Below are positions 1 through 11,042 of a DNA stretch of 64,000 nt, piece by piece. A model generated the notes under the pieces. It was not told where the DNA came from, made no database searches, and saw only the letters and a list, made by a program, of their open reading frames with translations. The DNA lies in contig RCTD01000009.1 in NCBI GenBank assembly GCA_014898415.1, positions 248,001 through 312,000 of the forward strand. Direction: 5' to 3'. The stretch is from Stromatinia cepivora (Eukaryota > Ascomycota > Leotiomycetes > Helotiales > Sclerotiniaceae). The first letter of the stretch is position 1. Each line of letters starts with the position of its first letter. The position numbers and the translations under genes were made by a program.

Positions 1-1110
1 TCTCAGCAGACTCAAGCTCTTACATCATCATTCCAAGGTCAAGGCCTTACAGAATTCACCCTTTTCCCTAAACTCCCACTGGAGCTTAGACGGAAGATCT
101 GGGGATTCACTGTAGACTCACGGCTGGTTGAAGAGAAGTATTGTAGACAGTCTGGTAAAGGAGTTGCATCAGAGTGGGAAATATCAGTGAGAAGTCTCTC
201 CCCTATTAACATTGTACCATACAGTAGCATGCCTGCTTCTTTTTGGGCTTGCTTAGAGAGTAGAGATGAAGTCGCTAGGTATTATGAGGACATTGCAGCT
301 CTACCTGAGACTCGCATGGTTTGCGAAGTGTGGCCGAAAAAGCCGGTTGAGAACCGTCCTTCTTTACTGCCCTCTGTTCCTTTCAGCATAAACCAGGCAA
401 TTGTCAACTTCAAACGCCTCTGCGAGGAAGATTCCTTGCACCCCTTGCCACCATCCGTACCTTTCAATCCAGACCAGGACATTATCGGCTTCCATTCTCT
501 CAAGTGTTTGGAAATTAGGACCCTCTGGTACTTGCGACCGGAATTACAACTTCTTTTTCACAATTTACCCTTGCCTGCGGGACGATCAGCCTGGCGCATT
601 GAAGGCTTTCCAACCTATCAGCCATGGATCATCCACCCTTCAACTGTCAAGAGAGTTCAAACCACACCACGATCTCTTCTCAGTCGCAGGTTTGACGATC
701 ACAATTTCGAGAAATACGGCTTGAGAGACCCCTGCATGATTTTCATTGGTTTCATCTACCAAGACCTCGACGAGTTCATTGTTCAAGACTTTGACTGCAT
801 GTTCCCCCACAAGCTTGATTTGCCAGCGGATCGAGAGTTGTGGAAGGAGTGGATTTTACGGATGTTCATAGTAGAGAGCGCCCATGATGAATACGCATTC
901 GTGAGAGCAGGCTCTGCATTCAAAGTTCCCAAAGTTGTAATTCGTCCTGGTGCCAAAATTGCAAGACCATGCGAGGACTGCAGTAAGATCCAGAAAGACT
1001 CCCGGAAGCAATTTAAGGAGCTCAAAGACAACAAGTACATTTTAAAGAACTGGGATCGCATCTACCCAAAAAAGGACGATCAAAATGAGGAGAACTCGGA
1101 CGATAAGTGA
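1..1110 (+). CDS. 2EXR-domain protein, 5' end outside the window
   Basis: One reading frame is open from base 1 to the TGA at 1108-1110. No start codon precedes the conserved N-terminal motif, so the gene begins left of the window; the first internal ATG lies well inside it. The motif FTLFPKLPLELRRKIW (about bases 55-102) is the 2EXR signature, an F-x-x-F-P-x-L-P-x-E-L-R-x-x-I-W block found in large fungal families, especially in Leotiomycetes. The rest is a mixed alpha/beta sequence of about 330 residues with a basic tail and a closing D/E/K-rich segment. No membrane segment is visible. The function of 2EXR proteins is unknown and I propose none. Confidence 0.8.
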   Translation, partial: SQQTQALTSSFQGQGLTEFTLFPKLPLELRRKIWGFTVDSRLVEEKYCRQSGKGVASEWEISVRSLSPINIVPYSSMPASFWACLESRDEVARYYEDIAALPETRMVCEVWPKKPVENRPSLLPSVPFSINQAIVNFKRLCEEDSLHPLPPSVPFNPDQDIIGFHSLKCLEIRTLWYLRPELQLLFHNLPLPAGRSAWRIEGFPTYQPWIIHPSTVKRVQTTPRSLLSRRFDDHNFEKYGLRDPCMIFIGFIYQDLDEFIVQDFDCMFPHKLDLPADRELWKEWILRMFIVESAHDEYAFVRAGSAFKVPKVVIRPGAKIARPCEDCSKIQKDSRKQFKELKDNKYILKNWDRIYPKKDDQNEENSDDK

Positions 1111-2845
1111 TGATAGTTGACTTCCAGTTCTGACCCAATTTCAGCAATTCCAATAGTAAGCAAAGTCTACCCCATTGCCTTTCGTCCTATTTGATAGCTC
1201 TTTCATATAAAAAAACTACAAAAAAATAAAAATAAAAATTTCTATATATCTTCTTTGACAAAACTTTTCTCGCTCAATGTGCATGATTCAAGTGAAATAA
1301 AATTGCCTCCCAATCTTATCTACCCAAACAGTGAAGACCTCTACGTGCCCTTCTTACACTTTACATGACATAAAATACTTCGAGAAAGCTAAAGTATTAA
1401 TATATTTAAAATCATCTTGATAGATTGACAAATTAACATTTGAAGATATATATTTGATTTAAATTTGTCCCAACCAATCGCACATATGTCTCTGATTGCT
1501 TTACATCTTTAATCTAATTCTACATTTCCCGCAATGGAGATTTGCGCAAGACGGACAATCTTGGTGGATGCAGCCACCTTCTGGAACGCATCTTCATCCT
1601 ATTGACGGGTTGTCTCTAGTATCATTGATGACAATTTGCATGTGACTTTCCGCACGTCTTTTCGCAGTGTAAATGGAGGTGAGGTGCGGGAAAATGCAGA
1701 CGACAACGCAGATGGACCTTTGAACGTATATTCTTGTGGTAAGATAACCTATTTATTCATGTCCCGTACCACTGAGCATCCAAGAAGTAATCATGGCGGT
1801 TTATACTAAAAGGCCACCCCATTCTCTGAATTCACTCGGCCTTTTGAATGATATGCGTCACATCTGGATTCATTGGAATTTTCGACTACCTAATTCATAT
1901 TAATAAATTCACAACCTTCGTTTTACAGTCAAGAACAAGTATCCGGGAGTTATCAATCTCCAGGGTTGACTTCTTATATCTAGTGTTAAAACGGTACCAA
2001 ATGGTTTAAACAGTCCTCTGTCATCTAACACGCCTTCTATATCGGGCGTTTTGTCACTACATTCAATGCCACGATCGTTTTTGAAAATTTCACAAAAGCA
2101 CAGTTGTTTCTTGCATACCGATCATTCCACCAAGTCTTCTCAGATTCTGTGTGATTTTATGGTCAGATGGAGCATATTTTATGCTGCAAGACGCTACTTG
2201 CATACGTTATCGAGTGTTATTAATTGAGAGCCGTATGGGTCGCAACATATCCATAGATATTAATCCACGGCTTTATCTCCTTCCGTGTGCTTTTGATAGC
2301 TTAAAAGTTTTGTGTTTAAGTTTGTGTTTAAATTTGAGTTTGGGTTGCACTTCGAATTTGGGAAGGAGCAAAGGAGTTAGATAAGAACCCCAAAAGCAGG
2401 GTTCTCAATATCAATTTGATGAGAAAGTCTCTTCTGGCTGTTCACTCTTCCAAGATTTTATACTACTTTCATTCGCGGTCCACCCTGCAAGCACCAAAAT
2501 TAGTGCTGCCTCTATTGTTCGCATATCATGGGTTTACTCAATATAGGTTACAATTACTGCGAGTCTTGCGCGGAAGTTATGTCGGCAAAGTTCAATCCAA
2601 TCATGAAGGTATCAAATTTAACTCTCCTCACAATCACTTTCATATAATGTCATTATTATGGTTTAAAAAGTCTCGCTGATTGTTTAGTCTCAATGCATGA
2701 GTTACAAGGTCCACATATCTCCTATCATTCTTATCCTTCCTGTCCTCTGTTCTTCTTCCTCCCCTATCCCCTTCCTATCTTCTTCCTATTCCCTTTCACA
2801 TGGCATGACTCCTAAACCCGACAGTAAAAATGACAGTAATGCCAT
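1111..2845. other. intergenic, no supported gene
   Basis: Short AT-rich runs (about 1200-1260 and 1380-1460) and scattered short ORFs without domain motifs or consistent splice sites. I see no RNA gene or clear repeat. Confidence 0.5.
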
Positions 2846-3572
2846 TCACATATGGGTTTGATGTTCTGGTGTTCTACGGCCTGGTTGACTGTGGTGAAAG
2901 CCATTGCGGCGTGGAGCACAATCCCCATCATACTGTCTCCGATCACTTGGTAGAGGAGTCACACGTATAATTGGTCGAATCGAATTGTGACTGTCGGCGC
3001 GGGGTCTCCCAACCAATTGAGGTGAGTTGTGACTGTTGGATCGTGATCTCCGAGCTGACCAATTTGAATTGTGACCGTCAGAGTGGGGTTTCCCGCCATA
3101 GCTTGGCGCACTCCCATGGGAAGGAGAGTGTTGAGAAAAAGCCGGTGTATTGTCAAACAAATATCCATAATAATAGTCGAACGAGTCTTTGTACGCAAAA
3201 AGCTTACTCTCCTTCAAGTTTAATCGGTCTTCATCTTCACACAACTCGCGTTTTTGCTGTTCGAGGCCCTCCTTCATTTCTCTAAGTCTAGCTTCTTTGG
3301 TATGCAGTCGACTATCCAGAAGCTTAAGTAGCGCTTCTTTGTGGAGCATTTGTTCTTCTCGCCGTTCAAGATCGGTTTGGTGATTTACCGTAGAGGTAGG
3401 TTGAAGGTGTTTACAGCAGGAGGGGCAACTATTTGCACAGAATGGATTGTTAAGTTCCGCTTCCTAGTTGCTGAGCGTTAGTTTTATACATGTATTGATT
3501 AATGCGATGAGTACTCACGCTGTGAACGCATCCTCCAAAGCCTTTCCATTCTCTTTCTTCTCGAAACCGCAT
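2846..3572 (-). CDS. small coiled-coil protein with a cysteine cluster and SHNS repeats
   Basis: Two exons, 3519-3572 and 2846-3463, joined across a 55-nt intron (donor GTGAGT at 3518, branch CTAAC, acceptor CTAG at 3464). The exon borders restore one frame of 223 residues. The N-terminus reads MRFREEREWKGFGGCVHS, followed by a Cys-rich stretch (CANSCPSCC, about residues 27-35) that could bind metal. Residues about 45-110 are a charged helix (LERREEQ, LREMKEGLEQQKREL) typical of a coiled coil. The C-terminal half is disordered, with three copies of a Ser-His-Asn-Ser motif in R/S-rich context. I do not recognise the family. The splice continuity and the cysteine motif running across the junction support a real gene. 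Confidence 0.6.
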
Positions 3573-3804
3573 GGTAGGTTTGTAGATAGTTTTCGAAGTA
3601 AGTTCTGGGTTTGGGTGTAGGCCTGGTCTTAATTTGGGTTATGGTATTGGTTTGCTTTAAGTTTGATTTGGTTTTTGGAGAGAAAGATTATAAGCAACTT
3701 GGTCCTTGTTCGCTTGCTATAAAATATGAATCTTTTGATTTCGCGGATTCATATATGATTGAACAAAGTTTAGATATTATTCACCCTGATGATTCAACAA
3801 ATAT

Positions 3805-4352
3805 CTACCTCAACACATAGTCATCCAGCAGGGAGGTTTCATTTGAGTCAGAATGGCTTAACTCGTAACTGCCAAGCTACAAATTTAACCAGTCAAAAAA
3901 TATGCATCTATCAATTTCAAAATGCAAGGAGCATTGCCGGTTGTGCGAAGATTATCTTCTGTCCGCGTAGGTTATCAAAGTCATTTTTGTGCAGGTTTAC
4001 TCACAATATCGCTTGCGTTTAAGGCTACATATTCACACATCGACCTCCAAACTTTCAATTCATGGTAGTAAATATGATTCAACGACCCAGCGATAGCAGT
4101 CATGACCTGGATATACTTGGAAAAAGAAGTCAGCATCTCCAAGCGTGCGATCTATTTAACTGTTTGTTCCATGAACCATGATACTGTCGTTGAATAAGGA
4201 TTTCGCAGAATTCCTCTTGGCTTCTCGTTCGCATTTAGTACTGTTCTATTCGCATTTAGAACAGTTAGAACAGTAATCGAGGGTGCAGTCACACTTTGGA
4301 ATAACTCGTTTTGAGTCGGAGGCTCAGAGCATGACTCTCCATATTCACTCAT
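3805..4352 (-). pseudogene. small uncharacterised gene with one in-frame TAG
   Basis: Reading starts at ATG 4352. The frame stays coding-like down to a consensus GTGAGT donor at 4004 and resumes at 3876 after a 128-nt intron, ending at the TAG at 3805. Only one stop, TAG at 4152-4154, interrupts exon 4005-4352; the codons after it continue the same frame with a helix-like segment (LEMLTSFSKYIQVMTAIAG). It may be a CAG-to-TAG change that kills the gene. A 33-nt intron (GTATCA to TTAAATAG) would also remove the stop without changing frame, but 33 nt is shorter than usual for fungi. The family is not recognised. Length without the stop would be about 138 residues. Confidence 0.35.
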
Positions 4353-4582
4353 GTGTCAGAAATTGATTAGCAATGTCACAGAGTATCGAACTTCCAGTCA
4401 TGATTTTGCTAATAACCATATGTGAGCTCATACATTCGGGCTACAATTTCTTCATTTGCTGTAACTCCTTAGTAAATGCTAACTATAGTCCACTAATTTC
4501 ATTTCTCCTCCCTTTGTTATTTGCCCCTATGCACGCATTCCCCAATAATGCTTCAGCACATTTGATCAACTACGTTTCCACT

Positions 4583-5147
4583 TCATTTTCTAATCGCGGC
4601 TGCCTCTGAACACTCAGCAACCTTTTCACAATCACCACAGACCTCATGTCCACACTCTCCACATTTATCCTCCGCGGGTGAGTTCTTTCTCTTACACTAT
4701 ACGATCATCATCAGCAAAATGCACCCAAAACCATCAATCTCCAACACCCAAAGAAAGAAAACTTACCGGCCCCTCCATCGCACCCTCCAAACTACCTATA
4801 ACCTTCGTCTTTGCAGAAATCCGATTACAGCACGTCCAATAAAACCCAAATCCATAACTCATACTGGAACTCAAACTCGAACTCGAATTTCCATTTTGCT
4901 TTTGCGTGCCCGAACCGTGGCGGCAATTGAGTCCCGTTATCCTTTCCATGGCTCTCTCGAATATTTTCTCATTTTCGAAACTCTTGAATTTTGCTCTTCT
5001 GTGGAAAGGACGTTCGAATTGTCGGCTAGCTATTGACGGATATTTGTATTTGCATGCGAATTCGTGTGTGGGTGTTCGTGCAAAGGTGTCTGGGGCTGGT
5101 GCCATGGGCAACCCTGACATGAGTAGCATGGTTATTCCTGTGTCCAT
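4583..5147 (-). CDS. small CxxC protein (W-CC ... CxxCxH-CxxC type)
   Basis: Exons 4767-5147 and 4583-4696 are joined over a 70-nt intron (GTAAGT donor at 4766, CTGATGAT branch, TATAG acceptor at 4697). Together they encode 164 residues. The signature is FYWTCCNR near residue 107, then CGECGHEVCGDC across the last third: four to six cysteines and a histidine spaced C-x2-C-x-H-x2-C-x2-C. Such small zinc-ribbon-like proteins are common and uncharacterised in filamentous ascomycetes. The first 100 residues are basic and low in complexity. The intron falls just before the CxxC block, as in the relative at 44899-45166. Metal binding is inferred from spacing only. Confidence 0.6.
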
Positions 5148-6129
5148 TGTGCTTGTATGGATGTATGTACTGTGGTTAGGATTGCTGTTTGTATGATATT
5201 CTAGTAGCTAGACGATAGTTTATGATGGTGGATGTCTGTACTTTTGTGTTTCGAGAGATGGAAGATGTTATATGATGGTTTCAATCGAGGAGCGGATTCT
5301 AAACACTGACTGCTATAAACGCAAAGATCAAGCCGTGGCAAGACATGATGGCTGTACTGGCCATATCAACTCGACAGCGTCGACAACTCGGTGGTTGTAC
5401 AAACGCAGTACCTTATTGTGGTATAGGGAATCTGGCGCAAAAATGAGAACAAACAGGCAACGAGGTATGGTAACTCTCGTGAACATATGGCATTCAACAG
5501 CTGTGGTGATATACGATGACTATTGCCCCATCCACCGTACCTCCTATAATCAATCTCGCCTATCACTCCCCACTCCCGACTCTCCACTGACCCTCTCTAG
5601 AATTCACAATTTCTGCGTACAAATATCAATAGGCAATTCACGTCCATAAACCCTGCATCACTCATTGATTCCGTCAAAGCTGTTCTCGTTGCTTGGTCCC
5701 GAACCCCTCGCTCGCCGATCTGATCGCTTGTAGTATTCTTCTCATTAAGGCGACTCTGAACTTTGAACTTCGAATCGCGGTATCTATACCAAAGTATGGT
5801 GACCGATTGCGACTCTTATTTCATGCTGATTCACCCACACAGTACAGTGTAGACCTTCATGCTGATGGCAAGAGCTACAAGTCGAAGTAGAAGAATCATT
5901 GGAAGCACCACATTGCACCTAAAATTTCGTCAGGGAATGGAGCGACAAAACCAGCTTGAGACTTAGGGTCTTAGAGTTGTTGGTTGTAAAGTTGGCACAT
6001 ATCCAGATCGTGCTAGGTATAGGCGCTAATACGGCTTTAGGAGGATCCATCCCATCACCTTGGTGGGAGGTCTGTCTTGTGCGTCTGTTGAAACAAGATA
6101 AATGTCTGGTTGAGGTTTTAGCTGGAGGC
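5148..6129. other. intergenic, no supported gene
   Basis: Several ORFs of 60-125 codons occur, but none shows a family motif or matching splice sites. The segment probably includes the promoter of the CxxC gene that reads leftward from 5147. Confidence 0.4.
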
Positions 6130-6142
6130 AGTTGAGGATAGA
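6130..6142. repeat. left flanking direct repeat of the MITE-like element
   Basis: AGTTGAGGATAGA, identical to 6719-6731 on the other side of the element. Confidence 0.65.
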
Positions 6143-6718
6143 CTGCGCATAAATTACCCGCAATCTGTGGGTACCTGCGGATAATCTGCTCTGTGGATTA
6201 CTCGTTGAATGATTTATCTATTTTACAGATTATCCATTAAGGTTTTAAAATAATCCGATTTGCAAATAGATATCTGTAGATTATTTGCGGATTATTTGTC
6301 TATTTGTAAATTATTTATTTATTTACAGATTAACAGATTATTTATAAATAAATAAATAAATAAATTATTCATAAATTATTTATAGATTATTTATAAATTT
6401 ATAAATTATTTATATTTTATATATATTTATTATATAAGATTAATATAAAAATTATTTATACAAATAATCTATAAATAATCCATAAATAATTTGCGGATAA
6501 TTTGCAAATAATCTGCAAATTATCTATCTATCTATAAATAATCCGTTAATCTATAGATAAATGGATAATTTATAGATAGATGAATAATTTATAAATAATT
6601 TGCAAATAATCCATAGATAATTTGTTAATATATATAAATAATCCGATCTATAAATGGATATCTGGCGGATAATTCATCAAAATCATTATCCGCTTTGCGG
6701 GTACCCGTTGCGCAGCCT
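6143..6718. mobile_element. MITE-like AT-rich element with terminal inverted repeats
   Basis: The left end reads CTGCGCATAAATTACCCGCA. The reverse complement of the right end contains CTGCGCA, then TACCCGCA, then GCGGATAAT, in the same order as on the left, so the ends form imperfect inverted repeats. The 13-mer AGTTGAGGATAGA flanks both sides (6130-6142 and 6719-6731), as an insertion duplication would. The interior is a run of degenerate ATAATCCG/CGGATAAT and TTTATAAAT units that could fold as a long hairpin. There is no coding capacity. The class is not recognised: a 13-bp duplication fits neither TA nor 8-bp hAT sites. Confidence 0.6.
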
Positions 6719-6731
6719 AGTTGAGGATAGA
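6719..6731. repeat. right flanking direct repeat of the MITE-like element
   Basis: AGTTGAGGATAGA, identical to 6130-6142; likely a target-site duplication. Confidence 0.65.
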
Positions 6732-6845
6732 ATTTTGTACTCCATCGGGTTTATAATTTCTTTGTAAATCAGAGAAATATACGAAAAATATCTCATGGCT
6801 GGATTTAATAACGTCTACACTTCAAGAGAGATGTGATTCATTTAT

Positions 6846-8868
6846 TCATACATAGCTGCCAGCAAGGTTTCCCACATCAGCAAGCTGTAAGTTTGGTGCT
6901 GGAGATTGGGTTGAATCAATCCAGTTCTCCCAAAACTTCACCCCCTCTATACTCTCTTCCCTACATAGAGCTCCTCTTTCCTCAGCCATTTCAAGCTCTT
7001 CTTCTGCAACCCCAATACTCCATCCAAAGCGTTCTGCAGCATCTTGTGATGTGACGCCCTGTCCAAATTCTTGCCAATCCCAAGGTACTTCCTTCTCTGG
7101 CGGAAACACGTGTAAGTCCCTTAACCATGCTAGTAAAGTCTTGATAGTCTTTTCGTCCGTTCTATCACTGCCTTGAACCACTAGCACCCCGCTTCGAAAC
7201 TGCCTTAATCGTACTGGAAGCTTTAGCTTTTCCCACAATCTTGCGGCCTTTTCAAAATCCAACGGGCTAACAAGTTCAACACCACCCCGAGCACGGTTGA
7301 AAGTAGCCCATAGATCGACCAAACTAATTATACCACCAGCCTTGCGCAATACTCCCCTGGCATCATCCGTGAGGAATTCTGCAAGGTTTCTTGACAACTC
7401 CGAGATATATAATGACTCGGAATTGCTTCCACCGCCAAGCATCTCCTTTGTCGTGACCAAACCAAGAGCACTTGCTACGGCATTAGACTCGGTATTTCCA
7501 TTCGCGCCATTACTGCTCGCGAATGATTCTGCAAGGGCAATGATGTCTTTAGCCGAGGCCATTAAAGCATCAAGATCCTCAAAAGCATTTCCTATAACAA
7601 TTTCATTATTCTTACGTACTTCAAGACGTCTCTGTTCTAGGCCTGCTATTCCAACCGTTTTTGCCCGCTCACCACCTGGTGTAGAAGTACCAGAGCCTGA
7701 CCCACTATCTGTCCTTGCATGAAGATTGGATTTAGGTATAGGAGGGGCATTTTGAAGAAGCCATTTACGCTGTATCATACATGCTTTGAGACGATCAAGA
7801 AATACCTTTTCGCCACCACCCCGAAATGAAAGTTTGATGCTTTCATTTGTTTCAGTTCCAGGCGCTGGTAGATGATTGAGTGTGGGGCCGGGGGACACTT
7901 TACGTCGCTGTGACGGATTTAAACCAGTTGGCAGATCTTGGGACAGTAACGGTGCCCCACAAAGCTCGCAGGCCATAAGTGAAGGATGGTTCAGAAAAGT
8001 GCATCTGGGACAAGCAAAAGACGCCTCACTACTCTGAGCCGAAGATGATCCACCCTGATCAACTCCGAAATGATTCAAAGGTGTATCCCAGAGATCAAAT
8101 TGCGGGCGAGGAATATCCGGACGACCCCTCACCGGTACTGGTGTCTTTATTGGTGTTGTGGACGCTGGAGCTGGTCGATTGCCTGCGCTGGATATAGCTG
8201 CCTTAAGAACATGAGAGAACGGAGGTTTAATACCACATGCTAAACACGGAGGTAAAGGAGTGTTTGTATTAGATGTGGCTGGATCAAAATTGGATGGCAC
8301 AGGATTCGAGAAAGAGCAGATAGGACAGATCCATGTGGCACTACTTGCAGGTGTGGGTTCAGGCGTTGGCAGATGAAATGGACTGTCAGTTCGAGATAAT
8401 GGAGATGATGTTGCACTTCTGGAAGGAGAATGTAGCCCCGTTAAAGCTCGATTCTGAACTGAGGACCGTTTCGAAGGCTTCGGAACAAGAGTAATCTTCG
8501 CAGATGATTTCAAAAAACCAGCCTATAACAATGTTAACTATATGTATGCTCGAGGGTACGGCTAGTAGTTCTTACATAAAATTCATAGCGATCAACATCC
8601 TTGAGATCTATTGCTGCGGAATTCCTTCTAGGGTCATCATTATCTACATAACATATTCGATGAGATGTCAAGTAGACCTGGCCGTTTTGATGATCTGGGA
8701 TTTTGTATTTCCTATTTACAGATTTGGTAAGCAAGTTTTCTTCCTTATTGCTTGAGCGAACACTCACCCCTCATAAAGTCCAATATTATCTTGGACAAAG
8801 AGGTTGACCTCATCTGGCAAATAGGATGGCCTCAAAGCAGTAGTGAGGTCTAAATGTTTTAAAAACAT
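6846..8868 (-). CDS. VPS36: ESCRT-II subunit Vps36
   Basis: Vps36 binds ubiquitin and phosphoinositide and, with Snf8/Vps22 and Vps25, sorts endosomal cargo into multivesicular bodies. Exons 8768-8868, 8576-8711 and 6846-8522 give 637 residues. The first two exons form the N-terminal GLUE/PH half (MFLKHLDLTTALRPSYLPDE, then YEGKYKIPDHQNGQVYLTSH). Two zinc fingers are inserted in GLUE: WICPICSF...CLACG (about 143-178) and an NZF-type FACPRCTF...CELCG (about 250-270). GLUE resumes near IKLSFRGGGEKVF (about 310). The winged-helix EAP30 domain fills about 385-625. I chose ATG 8868 because it begins the family-typical MFLK; an in-frame ATG at 8955 would add 29 atypical residues. Both introns are short and canonical. 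It is divergent from the THP3-like gene. Confidence 0.93.
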
Positions 8869-9346
8869 TCGTCCAGACAAGCCATGTACTGAGAGTTTTT
8901 CAGGTGTTTTTCTAAGGACAGTATTGTCCACATCTGCTGGAAACAACAAGAACAAAAGGTTGTAGCATCTGCAAGGACCTTGGAAAGTTGTTAAGATACT
9001 TTAGATTACTGCATATTCATTATCATTCCCTTATCGTGATGCAGTTGCAGCAATGTAAGCTCTTACCTAAGCAGGTAAAAACAATTGGAACAATTGGACT
9101 ACCGTAGCAAGTTTATCACCTTGTGACCAATCAATTATACGCCAACTCATTCGGTTAATTGAACCAGCCAAACCAGCCATTCTTACAAAACATTCATTCC
9201 ACTTCCACCACTTCACAATCTCGACAACTACAAAATCATACACTTTCTACATCCCATCTCCTCAACAAATTCTCTTACCAAAAAACCTTGTCGCGTTTCT
9301 TGTATCGCATCACTAATATCTAAGAACACAATAAAATAAGTTCTAT
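8869..9346. promoter_or_regulatory. bidirectional promoter between VPS36 and the THP3-like gene
   Basis: 478 bases between two divergent starts. CT/CA-rich stretches near 9180-9280 resemble fungal pyrimidine-rich leaders. No defined operator is recognised. Confidence 0.5.
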
Positions 9347-11042
9347 ATGTACAATACGATGGCTTCACCGTGGAACTCGAATATTCCACCGCCTCCAGGT
9401 ACAACAGGCTCATATGGCTATCAGCAAGGTGAGCAGTCTAGCACCAGCTATGCTTTTTATTCCAATAATCTATCATAGTTTTCTAACAAATATTTTACAG
9501 TTCCGCCGATAGTTGCCCCAGCTTATCATCCGGTGCAAGTCCGACAATCATTTAATCAAGCCCCACCTATAATTTATAACCCAGCAGTAATTCCCCAGCA
9601 ATCACCCCCTCAATCAATACCTCCTCCTGTCCAAAAGAAGAGGGACTGGCCGCAGTCAGTTCGTAGCTATGTTCAACGTTCATTTGATGGCGCACATGCC
9701 ATCCACGGCATTGAGCGCGCGGATATGGAAGACATGTTAAAAAGGACCATCACCGAGGCATCCGATACCGATACACTTTACAGTCGTGATTGGGATAATT
9801 ATCCACTTCCTCAACAATTAATCCAAAACGAGCGATCAAAGGCAGCAGCGGCATGGCAGCAGGAATCTCCAAACTTTCAACTAGCTTCCACCGTTTTTTC
9901 GAATTCGGGAAAGAAGAGAAAATCTATAGAAGGAAGCAGTGATGAGAATCTCACCGCAACGCCGCCGTGGCGTGCTAATAATCGCACTGGAAATGATGAC
10001 CGTGCCAATTTGACACCTTCCAAACAACGTTTCGACAAACGACAACAACCGTTCCAGGACGAGCTCTCTTATAAAGGTACAAGTAAGTTTCAGAAAAACC
10101 TTGAGAAGCGACAAAAACGATTTGACGGTGGCTATAAATCTACCCACAAATCTAAGACACCGACACCCGAACCTATGATGGGTCCTTTGATTGGTACGAA
10201 TACATCGTTAGAGAAGGAATATTTCCGTTTGACTACTGCACCCGTGGCTTCACAGGTTCGCCCTGAGTACATCTTAAGGGAAACACTAGATCTTTTGAAA
10301 AAGAAGTGGAAAAAGGAAGGGAACTATTCTTACATTTGCGATCAGTTCAAATCTATGCGTCAGGACCTTACGGTTCAGCGTATCAAAAATGAGTTTACTG
10401 TCACCGTCTACGAAATCCACGCGCGTATTGCACTAGAAAAGGGGGATCTCGGTGAGTATAATCAATGTCAGACCCAATTACGGGCTCTTTATGCCCAGAA
10501 GATTGGAGGGAACCCGGTGGAGTTCAAGGCATATCGTATCTTGTATTTCATTCACACAGCTAACCGCACTGCACTAAATGATGTCATTGCGGATCTAACC
10601 ACAGTAGAGAAGGAATCGGAAGCAGTAAGACACGCCCTGAGTGTACGTTCGGCATTAGCATTAGGAAACTATCACAAATTCTTTAGGCTTTACCTCGATA
10701 CCCCGAACATGGGAGCTTATCTTATGGATATGTTTGTCGCCCGAGAACGCCTAGCTGCTTTGTCAAAAGTTTGCAGAACGTAAGTCAACCCATCTCAATT
10801 GCTCGTAAGATTAACTAACACATTATAGTTACAAACCTGAGGTCAAATTAAGGTTCGTCACGGAAGAACTAGGATTCGAGTCCGATGGCGATGCTGCCCA
10901 ATTCATCTGTGACCACAATGGACAGGCTTTATTAGTGGAGAAAGAGGGCGACCTTCGATTCCTTTCTGGCCAAGCCGGCCAGATTTTTGAGAACGCAAAA
11001 GCTGAAGCCTTCCGCGCGATTGATATCAAGGGCCAAATCTAA
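9347..11042 (+). CDS. SAC3/GANP-domain protein, THP3/LENG8-like
   Basis: Exons 9347-9428, 9501-10779 and 10829-11042 give 524 residues; donors (GTGAGC, GTAAGT) and acceptors (TACAG, TATAG) keep frame. The N-terminus is proline/glutamine rich and disordered (NIPPPPGTTGSYGYQQ). From about residue 275 lies the SAC3/GANP/Nin1 PCI-like domain: VRPEYILRETLDLLKKKW, then YICDQFKSMRQDLTVQRI, then a helical repeat to about 500. Among family branches, the R/K-rich middle and this motif order fit Thp3/LENG8, which in yeast acts in transcription-coupled mRNP assembly with Csn12; that role is knowledge of the family. ATG 9347 is used; an in-frame ATG at 9359 would shorten it by four residues. Confidence 0.85.

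Noticed and set aside
6846..7054. Small plus-strand ORFs over VPS36
   Set aside because: Shadows of the strong minus-strand coding sequence.
8869..8955. Longer VPS36 N-terminus from ATG 8955
   Set aside because: The extra 29 residues do not resemble the family, which begins at MFLKxLDLTTALRPS.
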